A DNA stretch of 64,000 nt from Charina bottae (Eukaryota > Chordata > Lepidosauria > Squamata > Charinaidae). Position numbers and translations under genes: made by a program. This document shows, one piece after another, positions 22,016 through 33,110 of this stretch (its first letter is position 1; the number at the start of each line of letters is the position of its first letter). The notes under the pieces were generated by a model. It searched no databases, was not told where the DNA came from, and saw only the letters and a list, made by a program, of their open reading frames with translations. Where the stretch lies: NCBI GenBank assembly GCA_023362775.1, contig JALMGJ010000001.1:60109501-60173500 (forward strand). The letters are read 5' to 3'.

Positions 22016-24578
22016 TTAGTCATTAAATCCTATATATATTGTATTATTTTTTTGTGCATTTATCATATAGTCCAGAAACGGTTTCCAATCATTTTTAAAT
22101 TTGTCCATGTTCTTATCTTTTAACATCTCTGTTAGTTTTGCCATCTGTGCTAGATCCATATTTTTTGTAATCCAGTCTTGAATTGTAGGGGTTTCTTCTC
22201 TCTTCCATTGTTGAGCATATGTTATTCTGGCAGCTGAAATCATATATAGTAACAAATTTCTGTGTTTTTTCTCCAGTTCATTGTCCATGAAGCCTAATAA
22301 GTATAATTCTGGTTTAATTTGTATGTCCATTGATGTAATTGTTTTTATGGTTTCATGTATTGAGTTCCAAATTTTTTTCGCTTTCTTGCATGTCCACCAT
22401 AGATGGTAAAATGTTCCATTTTCCTTCTTACATTTCCAACATTTACTTGATACATTTTTATACATTTTTGATAATTTCTCTGGAGTTATATACCAACGGT
22501 ACATCATTTTGTAAAAATTTTCTTTTAAGTTATAATTTAATGTAAATTTTAAACCTTTTGTCCACATTTTTTCCCATTGATCATACATGATGTTATATCC
22601 AAAATTTCTGGCCCAATTTATCATACATTCTTTGACTTGTTCGTCTTCTAATTTTATTTGTAGTAGCATTTTATAAAATTTAGTTATAGTATGATCAGTG
22701 TTTTCAAATAGTTGGTTTTCTAACCACGTTGGTTTTTTTACAAATTTATAGTTCTTTTTATCTGATTTAAATTGTTCTTTTAATTGTAGGTATATAAACC
22801 AGTTACATTGATATTCTTTTTTTCCCCCCAATTCTTCCCTTGATTTCATTTCAATTTTGTCCCCTTCATAGTATATTAAATCTTTATATTTAAACCAATT
22901 ACGGTTATTTGAGCTTTCTACTCTCGTGAAAGCTTCTTGTGGGGATAACCAGAATGGTATATTTGGCAATAGTCTTTTCTTATATTTATTCCAAACTTTA
23001 ATTAATGCTCTTCGTATACAGTGATTATTAAACATTTTATTTGCTTTAATTTTGTCATACCAAAGGTATGCGTGCCAGCCAAATTTTAAATCATGGCTTT
23101 CCAAATATAATAATTTATAATTTTCTAATCTCACCCATTCTTTAATCCACATTAGGTTACAAGCTTCATAATATAATTGTAAATCTGGGAGTCCTAATCC
23201 TCCTCTTTCTTTAGCATCTTGTAATAATTTATATTTTATTCGTGGTTTTTTCCCTTGCCATATGAATTTTGATAATTCTCTTTGCCATGATTTAAATGTA
23301 TTGTCTGTAATCAGTATTGGTATTGCTTGGAATAAAAATAATATCCTGGGTAGTACATTCATTTTAATTGTTGAAATTCTTCCCATTAAAGATAGATGTA
23401 ATTTCCCCCACTTTTCTAAATCTTGTTTAATTTCTTTCCATAGTTTTACGTAATTGTTTTGGAATAGGTCGTTATTTTTTCTTGATATTATTATTCCTAG
23501 ATATTTGGTATTTTTTACATTTTTAAATCCTGTTTTATTTTCTAATATTTGTGTTTTTCCATTCAAATTTATATTTATCATTTTTGTTTTATGTTTGTTG
23601 ATTTTAAGTCCTGCCAATTTTCCAAATTCTTGTATATTTCTCATTAAGCATTCTATAGATTCTACTGGGTTTTGTATTATTAATGCTATATCGTCCGCGA
23701 AGGCCCTTAATTTAAAACTTTCTTTTTTGATCTTAATCCCTTCTATTTTTTTGTCCTCTCTGATATCATTTAGTAAAATTTCCAGTACCAATATAAATAA
23801 TAAGGGTGAGAGTGGACACCCTTGCCTTGTTCCTTTTTCGATTTTAAATGTTTTTGTATATTCATCATTAATTATAATTTTTGCTTTCTGGGTTGTGTAT
23901 ATTGCTTTAATTGCTGTCTTAAAAGGGGTTCCAAAATCCATATGATCTAATGTCTTAAACATAAAGTCCCAGTTTAATCTATCGAATGCTTTTTCAGCAT
24001 CTAGGAACAATAAAGTTATTTCTTTTTCATTATGTGTCTGTGCATATTCTATTACATCTAGAATTATTCTGATATTGTCTTTTATTTGTCTTTTTGGAAG
24101 AAAGCCACATTGTTCTTGCTTGATAATTTCTTGCATAACAATTTTTAATCTTTCTGTTAGGATTAGTGTAAATAATTTATAATCGTTATTGAGTAATGAT
24201 ATGGGTCTGTAATTTTGGCATAGTGTTTTATCTTGACCCTCTTTTGGAATTAAAGTGATATTGGCTTCTGTCCATGATGTTGGTATTGGATTTCCCTTCA
24301 TTATCAAATTTGCCAATTCTTTAAATGGGGAGATAATTTGATCAATGAAACACTTATAATACCCAGCTGTAAATCCATCTGGTCCTGGTGCTTTTCCTGG
24401 TTTCATTTTTTTAATAGCATCTATAATTTCTTGTGTTGATATTGGTTCATTTAAAATTAATTTCTGATTAGAAGTCATTTTAATGATTTTACGTTTCCTC
24501 AAGTAGTCATCAACTCTCTCTATTACAATATCTTGTTTTTCATATATTTTGGAAAAGTAGTTATGAAATGCCTTTTGA
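22016..24578 (-). CDS. L1-A ORF2, 3' segment (reverse transcriptase and C-terminal zinc motif)
   Basis: This is the rest of the L1-A ORF2 protein after the L1-B insertion. It opens with IQKAFHNYF and continues through RT motifs NEPISTQEIIDAIKKMKPGK, LLFLDAEKAFDRLNWDF, KGTRQGCPLSPLLF and KLRAFADDIALI, the region YLGIIISRKN, and a C-terminal CWKCKKENGTFYHLWWTC cysteine/histidine motif typical of L1 ORF2. The lengths 29143-27939 and 24578-22016 sum to 3768 bases (1256 codons), so the frame was uninterrupted before insertion. No stop is seen in either part. By itself this segment lacks the endonuclease and a start, so it is inactive. Confidence 0.9.
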
Positions 24579-24589
24579 ATTTTTGCATT

Positions 24590-27500
24590 TTTTTTTTTTT
24601 TTTTTTAGAGTCCTAACAAATTTTATTAGATTTTAATTTTACATAGATAAAAGTTTGAAACAGAAAAGAAAATGGAAATACAAATCAAGAAAAAAGAAAA
24701 GATAAAAAAGTGTAGTAAAGGAAAAAAGAAAAAAAGATAAAGCTGAACCAGAATTTGGTCAACTTCCGATTTGTATCTGGTCATGGTATTTTAAAAATTT
24801 TGTCTTACATGCTAGGTCTATATATAATATTAAAGAATATTTCTTGTCTATTACATCAATATATATATATTTTAATCTTCAAATCCCCATATAAGCTTTG
24901 CCCCTCCCGCATCTTGTAAATAGTCAGTTAATGGTTTCCACTCTTTAAGGAAATAATTATTTGGATTTTCTTTTAATAAACATGTCAGTTTATCATTCTC
25001 TGCCATATCCATCAATTTTAACATCCAATCTTGTATTGTAGGCGATATCTGGTTTTTCCAATTTTGTGCAAAAATAAGTCTTGCTGCTGTAATCATGTAT
25101 TGCATAATCCTTGTAAATTGCTTCCCAGGTTGTCCATCAATTATTCCCAGTAAGAAAAATTCCGGTTTAAATGGAACTCGAATTTGTAATATATTTTGCA
25201 TCAATGCATGTATTTGAGTCCAAAATTTCTTTGCAGTCTCACATGTCCACCACATATGGTAAAAAGACCCCTCTTTTTTTTTACATTTCCAACATAAGTT
25301 GGAGACATTTCCATACATTTTAGAAAGTTTTTGTGGGGTCATATACCATCTGTACATCATCTTATAAAAGTTTTCTTTTAAATTATAACACAAAGTAAAT
25401 TTTAACCCTTTGGTCCACATATCTTCCCATTGTTGCATTTGAATATTATGGCCAATATTTTTAGCCCATTTAATCATACAGTCTTTAACTTGTTCCTCTA
25501 CCATTTCACCTTTTAACAATAATTTATACATTTTTGCAATTAGATGATCATCTGTCTCACATAGTTGTATCTCAAATTCCGATTTGGTTTGTTCAAATTC
25601 AAGGTCTTTCTTATCTAATTTAAATTTCTCTACGAGCTGCATATATGAAAGCCATTGAAAACTGTATCCCTCTGATACCAATTCTTCTATTGATTTAATT
25701 ATATATTGTCCTTGTTCTTTCTTTAAAAAGTCTTTGTAGGTTAACCATTTATCTTTATTTCTTACTTCTGTTCTGTAGAATGCTTCTTGTGTAGAAATCC
25801 ATAAGGGTCTTTTATAACATAAGATTAATTTATATTTATTCCAGATTCTTAACAAGGATCTTCTAATATAATGGTTTTTAAAGTCCACATTAACTTTAAC
25901 TTTATCGTACCACAAATATCCATGCCATCCATATCTTAATTCATGTCCTTCCAAATTCAATAATTTTTCATTTTTCAAAACTATCCATTCTTTAATCCAA
26001 ACCAAGCAACAAGCAGCATAATATAATTTCAAATCCGGTAGACCTAGTCCTCCTCTTTCTTTAGAGTCTTGCAATACTTTATATTTTACTCTTGGTTTTT
26101 TCCCTTGCCAAATAAACTTAGAAATATCTCGCTGCCATTGTTTAAAAGGTTCTTCTGATGCCAATATAGGTAGTGTTTGAAAAAGATATAAAATTCTTGG
26201 CAAAACATTCATTTTAATTGCTGAAATTCTACCTAATAATGATAATTGCAGTTTTTCCCAATGTTCCAAATCTTTTTTAATATCCATCCAAAGTGGAATA
26301 TAATTATTCTTAAACAACTTAACATTTTTAGTTGTTAAATATACTCCCAAATATTTTACTTTTTCTTCCATTGAATATCCTGTTATTTCTTTCAATTTCT
26401 CTTGTTGGTGGTAATCCATATTTTTGGTCAAAACTTTTGTCTTCTGTAAATTCACTTTGAACCCTGCTAGCGACCCAAAGTCTTTTAGTTTCTGTATTAA
26501 TATTTCAATTCCTTCTAGTGGATTCTCCAAAGTAATGACTAGGTCGTCAGCAAATGCTCTTAGTTTATAAACTTCTTTTTTAACTTTAATACCATGGATA
26601 CCATCATCTTGTCTAATATCTCTAAGTAAAACCTCTAATACCAATATAAACAAAAGTGGAGATAATGGACAACCTTGTCTAGTACCTTTTTGTATTTCAC
26701 ATGGCTTACTAAATTCTCCATTAACAATTATTTTGGCAAATTGTGGAGTATATATTGATTTAATCCATTTTATAAAATTTCCTCCAAAATTCATATTTTC
26801 CAAAACTTTGAACATAAAAGGCCAATTTAAGTTGTCAAAGGCTTTTTCAGCATCAATAAATATCAAGGCAGCTTGTTTATCATAGTGTTGATCCAAATAT
26901 TCAATTACGTCTACTATGTTTCGGACATTGTCATGAATTTGTCTTTTGGGTAGAAAACCAGTTTGGTCTTGATGAATAAAATCCTTAAGTATATTCTTCA
27001 TTCTTTCTGCTAATATCGTTGTAAATATCTTATAGTCATTATTCAATAAAGATATTGGTCTGTAATTTTTAGTTAATGTTAAATCCTGTTGTTCTTTGGG
27101 TATCAATGTTATATGTGCTTCTTTCCAAGTTTCAGGCATAATTCCTGTTTCCAAAATAGAATTCATAGTCTTCTGCAAAGGTAGACATAAATCCTCTTCA
27201 AAACATTTATAGTAGGCTGCTGACAATCCATCCGGTCCAGGAGCTTTTCCACTACTAATTTTCTTAAAAGCTTTTATCAATTCTTCTTTTGTTATAACAT
27301 TATTTAATATCAATCTTTGTTGGTCATTAAGAACAGTTAGTTTTTGTTTATTCAAATATTCTTCAATGTCATCCAAGTTGACATCTTGTTTTTTATATAA
27401 TTTAGAATAATAGTCATGAAAGGTTTTTTGAATGTCCATATTATTCACCAGAGTTTTTCCTTCATGTTGAATATTAGTAATCAAATTCTTTTGTCTTTGT

Positions 27501-27938
27501 TTCCTCAATTTATAAGCCAGCCATCTACCTGGTTTATTTGCATATTCAAAATATTTTTGTTTTGTAAATTTAATTTGAGTCTCTATCTCTTGAGTTAATA
27601 TCATTGATATTTGCTTTTGTAGAAATTTAATTTGAGTGAGCAAAGTGTCATCCATTGGTTTATCTCTCAAATCTAACTCTTTACTTTTAATTTCGTCTAA
27701 AATCAATTGAATTCTTTTTTGTTTTTTCTTCCTCATTTGAGCATTGTATTGAATAAAATAACCCCTCATATATGCTTTACTGGCTTCCCATACAGTTTGA
27801 ATATTAGTCCCTTTGTTCAAATTAAATTGAAAATATTCTCTTAATTTTTTTTTGCATACATCGACTACATCATTATTCCGTAGTAGTGACTCATTCAATC
27901 TCCATCTAAATACATTCCGTTTCCCTTTAAGAGTCAAC
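24590..27938 (-). mobile_element. L1-B, 5'-truncated L1 nested in L1-A (TSD ATTTTTGCATT)
   Basis: The poly(A) tail is the T run at 24590-24606 on the plus strand. The 5' end lies at 27938 inside the ORF2 linker. The 11-bp duplication ATTTTTGCATT occurs at 24579-24589 and 27939-27949. The 3' UTR is 24607-24871. It is about 3.35 kb and belongs to an L1 subfamily distinct from L1-A: the two RT regions share layout but differ at many residues. Confidence 0.93.
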
Positions 27939-29143
27939 ATTTTTGCATTCTCAGTGATTTCTATATTGTTTTCTCGTATTTTAGAAATAATTTTTTCTTC
28001 TCTATTTTTTCTTAATTTATAAGCCAGCCATCTGCCTGTTTTATTTGCATACTCAAAGTTGTTTTGTTTGATATATCTCAATTTTAACTCAATTTCTTTA
28101 AGTGTAATCATATTTACCTGTTGTTGTAAAATTTTGATTTGATTGTTTATTTTAGAGTCTGAAGGTTTTTGCTGTAATTCTTTCTCTTTTATTTTAATTT
28201 GCTCTAAGATTGTTTGCAATTTCTGCTGTTTTGTTTTTTTGATTTTCCTATTTAAATATATGAGATAACCTCTCATGTATGCTTTGCTGGTGTCCCAGAC
28301 AGTGCTGGCATCTACTTCGTTATTTAAGTTTATTTTAAAGAATTCTTTTAGTTTTTCTTTGCAGTCCTCTACAAATTCTTCCTTCTTTAAGATATCTTCG
28401 TTTAATCTCCATTTGTAACTTTTTGGATTTAATTTTAATACCATATTGACTGGATTGTGGTCTGAGAATGTTTTAGGCAAAATATTAACATTTATTATTT
28501 TATTAGCTAGATTTAATGAGATCCAGATCATATCTATTCTTGAGAGAGATTTGAATCTATTTGAGTAAAACGTAAAATCTATTGCTTTGCCATTTTTGAA
28601 CCTCCACGCATCTACCAGTGACAGATTATCTATTAATTTAAAGAAGGATTGTGGTAATTTCCCTTGATTTTTTTTTATAGGTTTGTCAGATTTTCTATCT
28701 ATCTTTGGGTTAATCACCCCATTCCAATCTCCTAGTATAGCCCAGTGACTATACGAGAAGTCTAGTAATTCATTCATTAACTCTTTATAAAATTTATTTT
28801 GATTTTCATTTGGTGCATATATACCAACAATTAGTGTCTTAGTGCCTTGTAGTTCTATTTCTATTGCCAAATATCTACCATCCTGATCAGCTTTTATTAG
28901 TTTAGGGTTCAAATGTGATTTAACATATATTACTACTCCATTTATTTTTTTCTTATTTGCAGATATAAATTCAGTGCCCAGTTTCTTATTCACTAAATGT
29001 TTAATATCATTTTTCTTAATATGAGTTTCTTGAATACAAACTATATCTTGTTTTAATTTACACAAGTAGTGGAAAATTTGTTTTCTCTTTATAGGTGCGT
29101 TAACTCCATTAACATTCCATGTAATACATTTCAGTTCATGCAT
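24872..29143 (-). CDS. Chimeric L1 ORF2: L1-A endonuclease fused in frame to L1-B reverse transcriptase
   Basis: A single open frame of 1423 codons from ATG 29143. Residues 1 to about 401 come from L1-A: an endonuclease with ITWNVNGVNA, CIQETH, VGIYAPNENQ, LGDWNGVI and FSDHNPV, followed by a linker with KAYMRGYLIYLNRK and GRWLAYKLRKN. From about 402 on the protein is L1-B: the same linker again (KAYMRGYFIQYNAQ, GRWLAYKLRKQ), RT motifs LIFIDAEKAFDNLNWPF, GTRQGCPLSPLLF and LRAFADDLVI, and the terminal CWKCKKKEGSFYHMWWTC. The linker is therefore duplicated, which explains why the frame exceeds the usual L1 ORF2 length of about 1275. It overlaps the ORF1 end by 8 bases (ATGCATGA). Whether it makes active protein is unknown. 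Confidence 0.92.
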   Translation of the reverse strand: MHELKCITWNVNGVNAPIKRKQIFHYLCKLKQDIVCIQETHIKKNDIKHLVNKKLGTEFISANKKKINGVVIYVKSHLNPKLIKADQDGRYLAIEIELQGTKTLIVGIYAPNENQNKFYKELMNELLDFSYSHWAILGDWNGVINPKIDRKSDKPIKKNQGKLPQSFFKLIDNLSLVDAWRFKNGKAIDFTFYSNRFKSLSRIDMIWISLNLANKIINVNILPKTFSDHNPVNMVLKLNPKSYKWRLNEDILKKEEFVEDCKEKLKEFFKINLNNEVDASTVWDTSKAYMRGYLIYLNRKIKKTKQQKLQTILEQIKIKEKELQQKPSDSKINNQIKILQQQVNMITLKEIELKLRYIKQNNFEYANKTGRWLAYKLRKNREEKIISKIRENNIEITENAKMLTLKGKRNVFRWRLNESLLRNNDVVDVCKKKLREYFQFNLNKGTNIQTVWEASKAYMRGYFIQYNAQMRKKKQKRIQLILDEIKSKELDLRDKPMDDTLLTQIKFLQKQISMILTQEIETQIKFTKQKYFEYANKPGRWLAYKLRKQRQKNLITNIQHEGKTLVNNMDIQKTFHDYYSKLYKKQDVNLDDIEEYLNKQKLTVLNDQQRLILNNVITKEELIKAFKKISSGKAPGPDGLSAAYYKCFEEDLCLPLQKTMNSILETGIMPETWKEAHITLIPKEQQDLTLTKNYRPISLLNNDYKIFTTILAERMKNILKDFIHQDQTGFLPKRQIHDNVRNIVDVIEYLDQHYDKQAALIFIDAEKAFDNLNWPFMFKVLENMNFGGNFIKWIKSIYTPQFAKIIVNGEFSKPCEIQKGTRQGCPLSPLLFILVLEVLLRDIRQDDGIHGIKVKKEVYKLRAFADDLVITLENPLEGIEILIQKLKDFGSLAGFKVNLQKTKVLTKNMDYHQQEKLKEITGYSMEEKVKYLGVYLTTKNVKLFKNNYIPLWMDIKKDLEHWEKLQLSLLGRISAIKMNVLPRILYLFQTLPILASEEPFKQWQRDISKFIWQGKKPRVKYKVLQDSKERGGLGLPDLKLYYAACCLVWIKEWIVLKNEKLLNLEGHELRYGWHGYLWYDKVKVNVDFKNHYIRRSLLRIWNKYKLILCYKRPLWISTQEAFYRTEVRNKDKWLTYKDFLKKEQGQYIIKSIEELVSEGYSFQWLSYMQLVEKFKLDKKDLEFEQTKSEFEIQLCETDDHLIAKMYKLLLKGEMVEEQVKDCMIKWAKNIGHNIQMQQWEDMWTKGLKFTLCYNLKENFYKMMYRWYMTPQKLSKMYGNVSNLCWKCKKKEGSFYHMWWTCETAKKFWTQIHALMQNILQIRVPFKPEFFLLGIIDGQPGKQFTRIMQYMITAARLIFAQNWKNQISPTIQDWMLKLMDMAENDKLTCLLKENPNNYFLKEWKPLTDYLQDAGGAKLIWGFED

Positions 29144-30128
29144 TCACTTCTTTTTCTGTAGGACTTGGTGATTCTTCTCTGGTGTACTCCTTATTATTCC
29201 CTACTGGGTTAGCTTTACTTTGCTCCATACCATTCCTGTACTTTCTAAGAAATTCTTTAGCTTTTGGGATAGAAGTTAGTTTAAATCTTTCATCTTTGTA
29301 TGTAAAACTTATTCCCTCTATTCTTTCCCATCTGTATAGTATTTTGTTTTTCTTTAATATGTCAGTCAAGAAGGAGTATTCTTTTCTTTTCTTTAGTATT
29401 CTTAATGGTATTTCTTTTAGTATTAATATATCTCTGCCTTCTATATTAATACTTTTATCGTAATTTGCTTGTACAATTAACTCCCTAGTTCTTTTTCTGG
29501 AGAATTCAATAATTATATCTCTTGGTTTGTTGTAGGTTTTTGCATAATGTGAATTTACTCGGTACAATTTCTCTATCTCATCCTCCAGTCTGTCTTCCTC
29601 CCAATTAATTAAGTCTGCAAGCATTTGAACAACTGTTTCTTCTATATCATTTTTTTCCTCTTTTTCTGGCACACCTCTTAACCTCAGACAAAATTCTTTT
29701 TCCTTCAGTTCTAATAAGGCAATTCTATTTGATTCAAAATTCTTATCGCGTTCTATGTTGTCTATCCTTTCATTAGTTTTCTTGACTTCAGTTTCTATTT
29801 TCTTATCCATATGTTCCAACTTTTGTTCTATACTTTTTTCTAAGTTTTCTATTCTTTTGTCTAACTTTGTTATATTTTAGGTGATACTTTGTGTTATTTT
29901 TGTTGTATACTCTTCAAACATCCCCTTTAACCAATCTCCTTCTCCCCCCCCAAGCCCAGTTCCAGACCCTCTTCTCACTTGCTTACTTCGAGTATACATT
30001 TCTAAATTATTCCTAGATTTGTTAAACCTTCTAAATATTTGGTGTTTTACAATACTTATACAATATATTTTTACAGTGTTTTGCTTGTGTTCAGTAGACA
30101 ACACAGTTCTTTCTATATGAATAATCAC
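29136..30128 (-). pseudogene. L1-A ORF1 (RNA-binding protein) with one stop codon
   Basis: ORF1 protein coats L1 RNA. The frame runs from about 30128 to 29136. The probable start is the Met of MYTRSKQVRRG near 30000. A TAA at 29877-29879 interrupts it, and the same frame continues on both sides. After the stop come a coiled-coil heptad region (KLDKRIENLEKSIEQKL, then KKIETEVKKTNERIDNIE) and an RRM-like part with CLRLRGVPEKEEKNDIEE and EKLYRVNSHYAK, then IIIEFSRKRTRELI, which matches L1 ORF1 architecture. It ends overlapping the ORF2 start by 8 bases. The downstream Met at 29819 could give a shortened product. Confidence 0.88.
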
Positions 30129-30879
30129 AGAGTTTAGAAATTATACACATTTATTATGAGTCTCTGGAAAAATGTTCCTATACTGACTTCTATTTGTACT
30201 AGCCATGTTGCTAGGTGCCTGTTGGTACCCACATTATTCAGTATAGATTGACTTTTGGCTGACAATTATGAATGAATTATATGTATGCATGGTTAACATT
30301 AGCAATGGCATACTGAAAGAAGACGTGGCTTAATCCTGAATTTCTCAATACTGGAACCTGTAGTCCATGGAGTCGAATCACTGGGATATCCTGCCCAGTT
30401 GAATATACTGATACTGGCCCTCCAAGTGTTGAAGTATACATATTTTACAACTTTCTTCCTTGTGCCTTTCTAACTGCAAATGCCAAAATCACCTCAGAAT
30501 CCATGGCTAGAGACCAGAAGAGGAAAACAATTCCTACAATTGTTTTCACTCAAATGGACAGGTGATGGAGCCATTAACTCTGGTATGCAATGGTTTTTAC
30601 TTTCTTTTGAATCCTATCTATATTAAAAATTAGATGTGGCAAATACTGGAACTCATATGCTGGTAAGTGCTGTCTATTCAAAAATACAGTTTAAAACACT
30701 GAGATAAAATATGATTTATAGCCATTTATATCAATGAAGTTTTTACTAAAATGTAAGATATAGGTAGTTCACATTCCAGCCATTTTTGTGGCCTTGACAA
30801 ACTCTATCCAGAATTCTCATTGAAAGAGTATGAGAGATAACAATGAGTAACATTTTTGGAAGCACAGTTAGGCTTTATA

Positions 30880-31490
30880 TGCAGACCAAGTTTTTGATCT
30901 TTGCTTGATCATTGAAAAATATGCAAATTTAAGCAGGAAAGTTTATTGTATGTTTCTTGACTTAGAGAAAGTATGATAAAGTGAACAGCCTTGAATTATG
31001 GAATTTTTCGACAAATATGGAGTTGAAGATCAGTGTTGATAAGTATGGCATATACGGGCTAGAAACCAGGAGACGGAGAGTTCTAGTCTTGCCTTAGGCA
31101 TGAAAGCCAACTGGGTGACCAGTCACACTCTCTCAGCCAAACTCACCTCACAGGGTTGTTGTGGGGAAAATAGGAGGAGGAAGGAGTATTAGGTATGTTC
31201 GCTGCCTTGAGTTATTTATAAAAATAATTAAGGTGGGATAGAAAATAAATAAATAAATAAATATTGTGGAAATAAAGCATCCATGAAAAAAATGGAATGC
31301 TATGTGAATGGTTCAACATTAGATGTTAGAAATGTGTTTGTTGGGGACATGAATATTCATGTGCTTTGTATACAGATGATGTCATATTAATGGCTGAGAA
31401 TCAACCTGATTTGCAGCAAATGTCAGCTAGAGTGTATGATTCAGTATAGATGTGAAAATTAATGTATCAAGTGTGTTTGATAGTGAAAAT
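30880..31490 (+). pseudogene. Old reverse transcriptase fragment, split by a SINE
   Basis: Two plus-strand pieces of one LINE RT flank the SINE at 31058-31262. The first, near 30930-31035, reads FIVCFLDLEK and ELWNFFDKYGVEDQ (motif A and following helix). The second, near 31355-31440, reads CLYTDDVILMAENQPDLQQM (motif C, Y-x-D-D). The family is not BovB, L1 or L2/CR1 as present here, and I cannot name it. It is heavily decayed. Confidence 0.65.
31058..31262 (+). mobile_element. tRNA-derived squamate SINE, 5'-truncated
   Basis: It begins inside the tRNA-like head at 'gggctagaaaccaggaga' and keeps the core 'gggtgaccagtcacactc' (with a 9-base loss), 'cacctcacagggttgttgtg' and an (AAAT)n tail. 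It is inserted into the old RT fragment. Confidence 0.85.
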
Positions 31491-31551
31491 GGAGTAAATT
31501 CAATGTATACAAAAATAGGGAAAAACAGGAGAAAGTAGATGAGTGTGAATA

Positions 31552-32118
31552 CAGGTAGTCCTTGCATTATGACAGCAATTGGGACCGGAATTTCCATTGC
31601 TAAGCAATGCGGTGGAAAAGTGAGTCATGTGACCACATCGCTTAGCGACAGTAATCCCAGCAGTCCTGGTTGCCATTATAACCCCAAGACTGCGCGTGTC
31701 ATTAAGCGGGAAGAGGTGGGAGTCCCAGGCACCCAGTGTGGGTGCTGTGGGGGATGCCGCAGATGGGCGCCAGGGAGAGTGGGCGGGCCAACAGGTCCTG
31801 CAGGCAGGTTGGCAAGGGCTGTGGGAGGGTGCTATGGAGCACGGGTGGGCCGGTAAGAGCTGCTGGGGGTGCTGCGAGCGTGCGTGCACTATGGAGTACA
31901 GATGGGCGGGGGGTGCAGCAGAGTATGAGATCCCTGGGATCTCATACTCTGTAGTGGAGTTCCTTGGGAGAAAAACCGGCGGGAGCAACTTGCGACCTTC
32001 CCTGCCAGCTTCCCCATTGATTTTGCTTGTGGGAAGCCGGCAGGGAAGGTCGCAAATGGTGATCACGTGACCGCGGGATGCTGCAACTGTTGTGACATCA
32101 TAACCTGAGGACCACCTG
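31552..32118. mobile_element. Tigger/mariner-like non-autonomous element (TSD TA)
   Basis: The ends are CAGGTAGTCCTTGCATTATG and, in reverse, CAGGTGGTCCTCAGGTTATG, flanked by TA dinucleotides (31550-31551 and 32119-32120). That is the arrangement of Tc1/mariner-superfamily elements. A related repeat starting CAGGTAGTCC is, as far as I recall, frequent in snakes and lizards. The interior has two strong inverted repeats: 16-bp arms with one central base at about 31918-31950 (CAGAGTATGAGATCCC), and an arm pair built on TTGCGACCTTCCCTGCC at about 31988-32056. The overlapping GC-rich frames encode no known domain. Confidence 0.72.
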
Positions 32119-32120
32119 TA

Positions 32121-32679
32121 CAAACATAAAATTGTAACTGAATCATCAAGGCAATCAAGGCATGTTGAGTTTTATAGACAGTTTAACAAAATTTTGCCAA
32201 ATTCAAGGAAACTGAATCACATTGGTATGACAAGAGTGTACATAAAGTAAGTCAGAACTGTCTGAGTACTTCACCAAATACGGAAGTTACCACCACTTTA
32301 GGAACATATGGGGCTACTAGAAATAAAGTCCTTAAGAATTTACATAGACCAAACTCTTTCCATGGGGCAAAGTAGCAATCTGGTCCTAACTGAGCTCCAA
32401 ACAAGAGTTGTGTGCCTTAGCCAAATAATATTTTAATGCTGCTGGATTATGCTGTGCCCTTCTAGCATAGTAAAAGGATTGTATTGCTGGCCACTGATTT
32501 TTGTACATTTTGAACTACATAATTTTGATATGCCTTGTGTTTGATAAAGTTATGAAAAACTACTGTATGTCCAAGTATTTAAAGATTTAAATTTGTTCCA
32601 TTGTCTGATCATCTAACTTCCAGGAATGCAGCCTAAGTCACTTGGCAAAAATTAGGATCCTGATTTTAGTATAATTGAA
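32121..32679. other. Unique DNA, no gene seen
   Basis: Nothing recognised. Confidence 0.4.
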
Positions 32680-33110
32680 CTCAAATACTTCCTCAAAACA
32701 GTAAGTGGCTAAGGCATTCAGAGCTCATTTTAATCCAACTGATGTTTGCAACAGTAGCACTACATCATCTCCATACAGTAAGTGTGCTTACTGGTTTACT
32801 TCTGAGTATGGTGCTCTGAATTACTCATGTTGGCCACAATGGAGTTAATGTACAGATTGAACAGCAGGGGACTCAAGATGTGTCCTTGTCTTATTCCTGT
32901 TTGAGATTGGATTTCTTGAGTATAGTGGTCTGGTGACTTTGCATATAACAGCAACCCTTTATTCTAGAGTTCTCATGGAATTTCTACACTAGCAGGAGTG
33001 TAGAAATCACCAATCTATTGCAGTGTTTCTGAGTTTGCCCCACAGCTTTGTTCTGGAAAGAAGACAGTTAAATGCATACCTGAAATCAATAAATACAGTG
33101 TATAATGCAG
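32680..33110 (-). pseudogene. Old reverse transcriptase fragment of a LINE
   Basis: Read on the minus strand with frame breaks, two RT motifs appear: LYTVFIDFRYAFNC (near 33040-33100, motif A) and TGIRQGHILSPLLFNLYINS (near 32845-32910, the G-x-x-Q-G motif B). The order fits one decayed LINE. The family is not determined; the sequence does not match the other LINEs in the window. Confidence 0.6.

Larger units (their letters stand above)
21709..30150 (-). mobile_element. L1 LINE (L1-A) with complete target-site duplication, split by L1-B
   Basis: The element spans 21723-30136. It is bounded by a 14-bp duplication, GAAATTATACACAT, at 21709-21722 and 30137-30150. On the minus strand the order is short 5' leader, ORF1, ORF2, a pyrimidine-rich 3' UTR and a poly(A) next to the right-hand duplication. 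A second, 5'-truncated L1 (L1-B, 24590-27938) is inserted in ORF2 with its own 11-bp duplication. Removing L1-B and one duplication leaves an L1 of about 5.05 kb, which is essentially full length. Confidence 0.93.

Noticed and set aside
31500..32123. Several GC-rich frames of 70-200 codons.
   Set aside because: They lie wholly within the Tigger-like element and encode no known domain.
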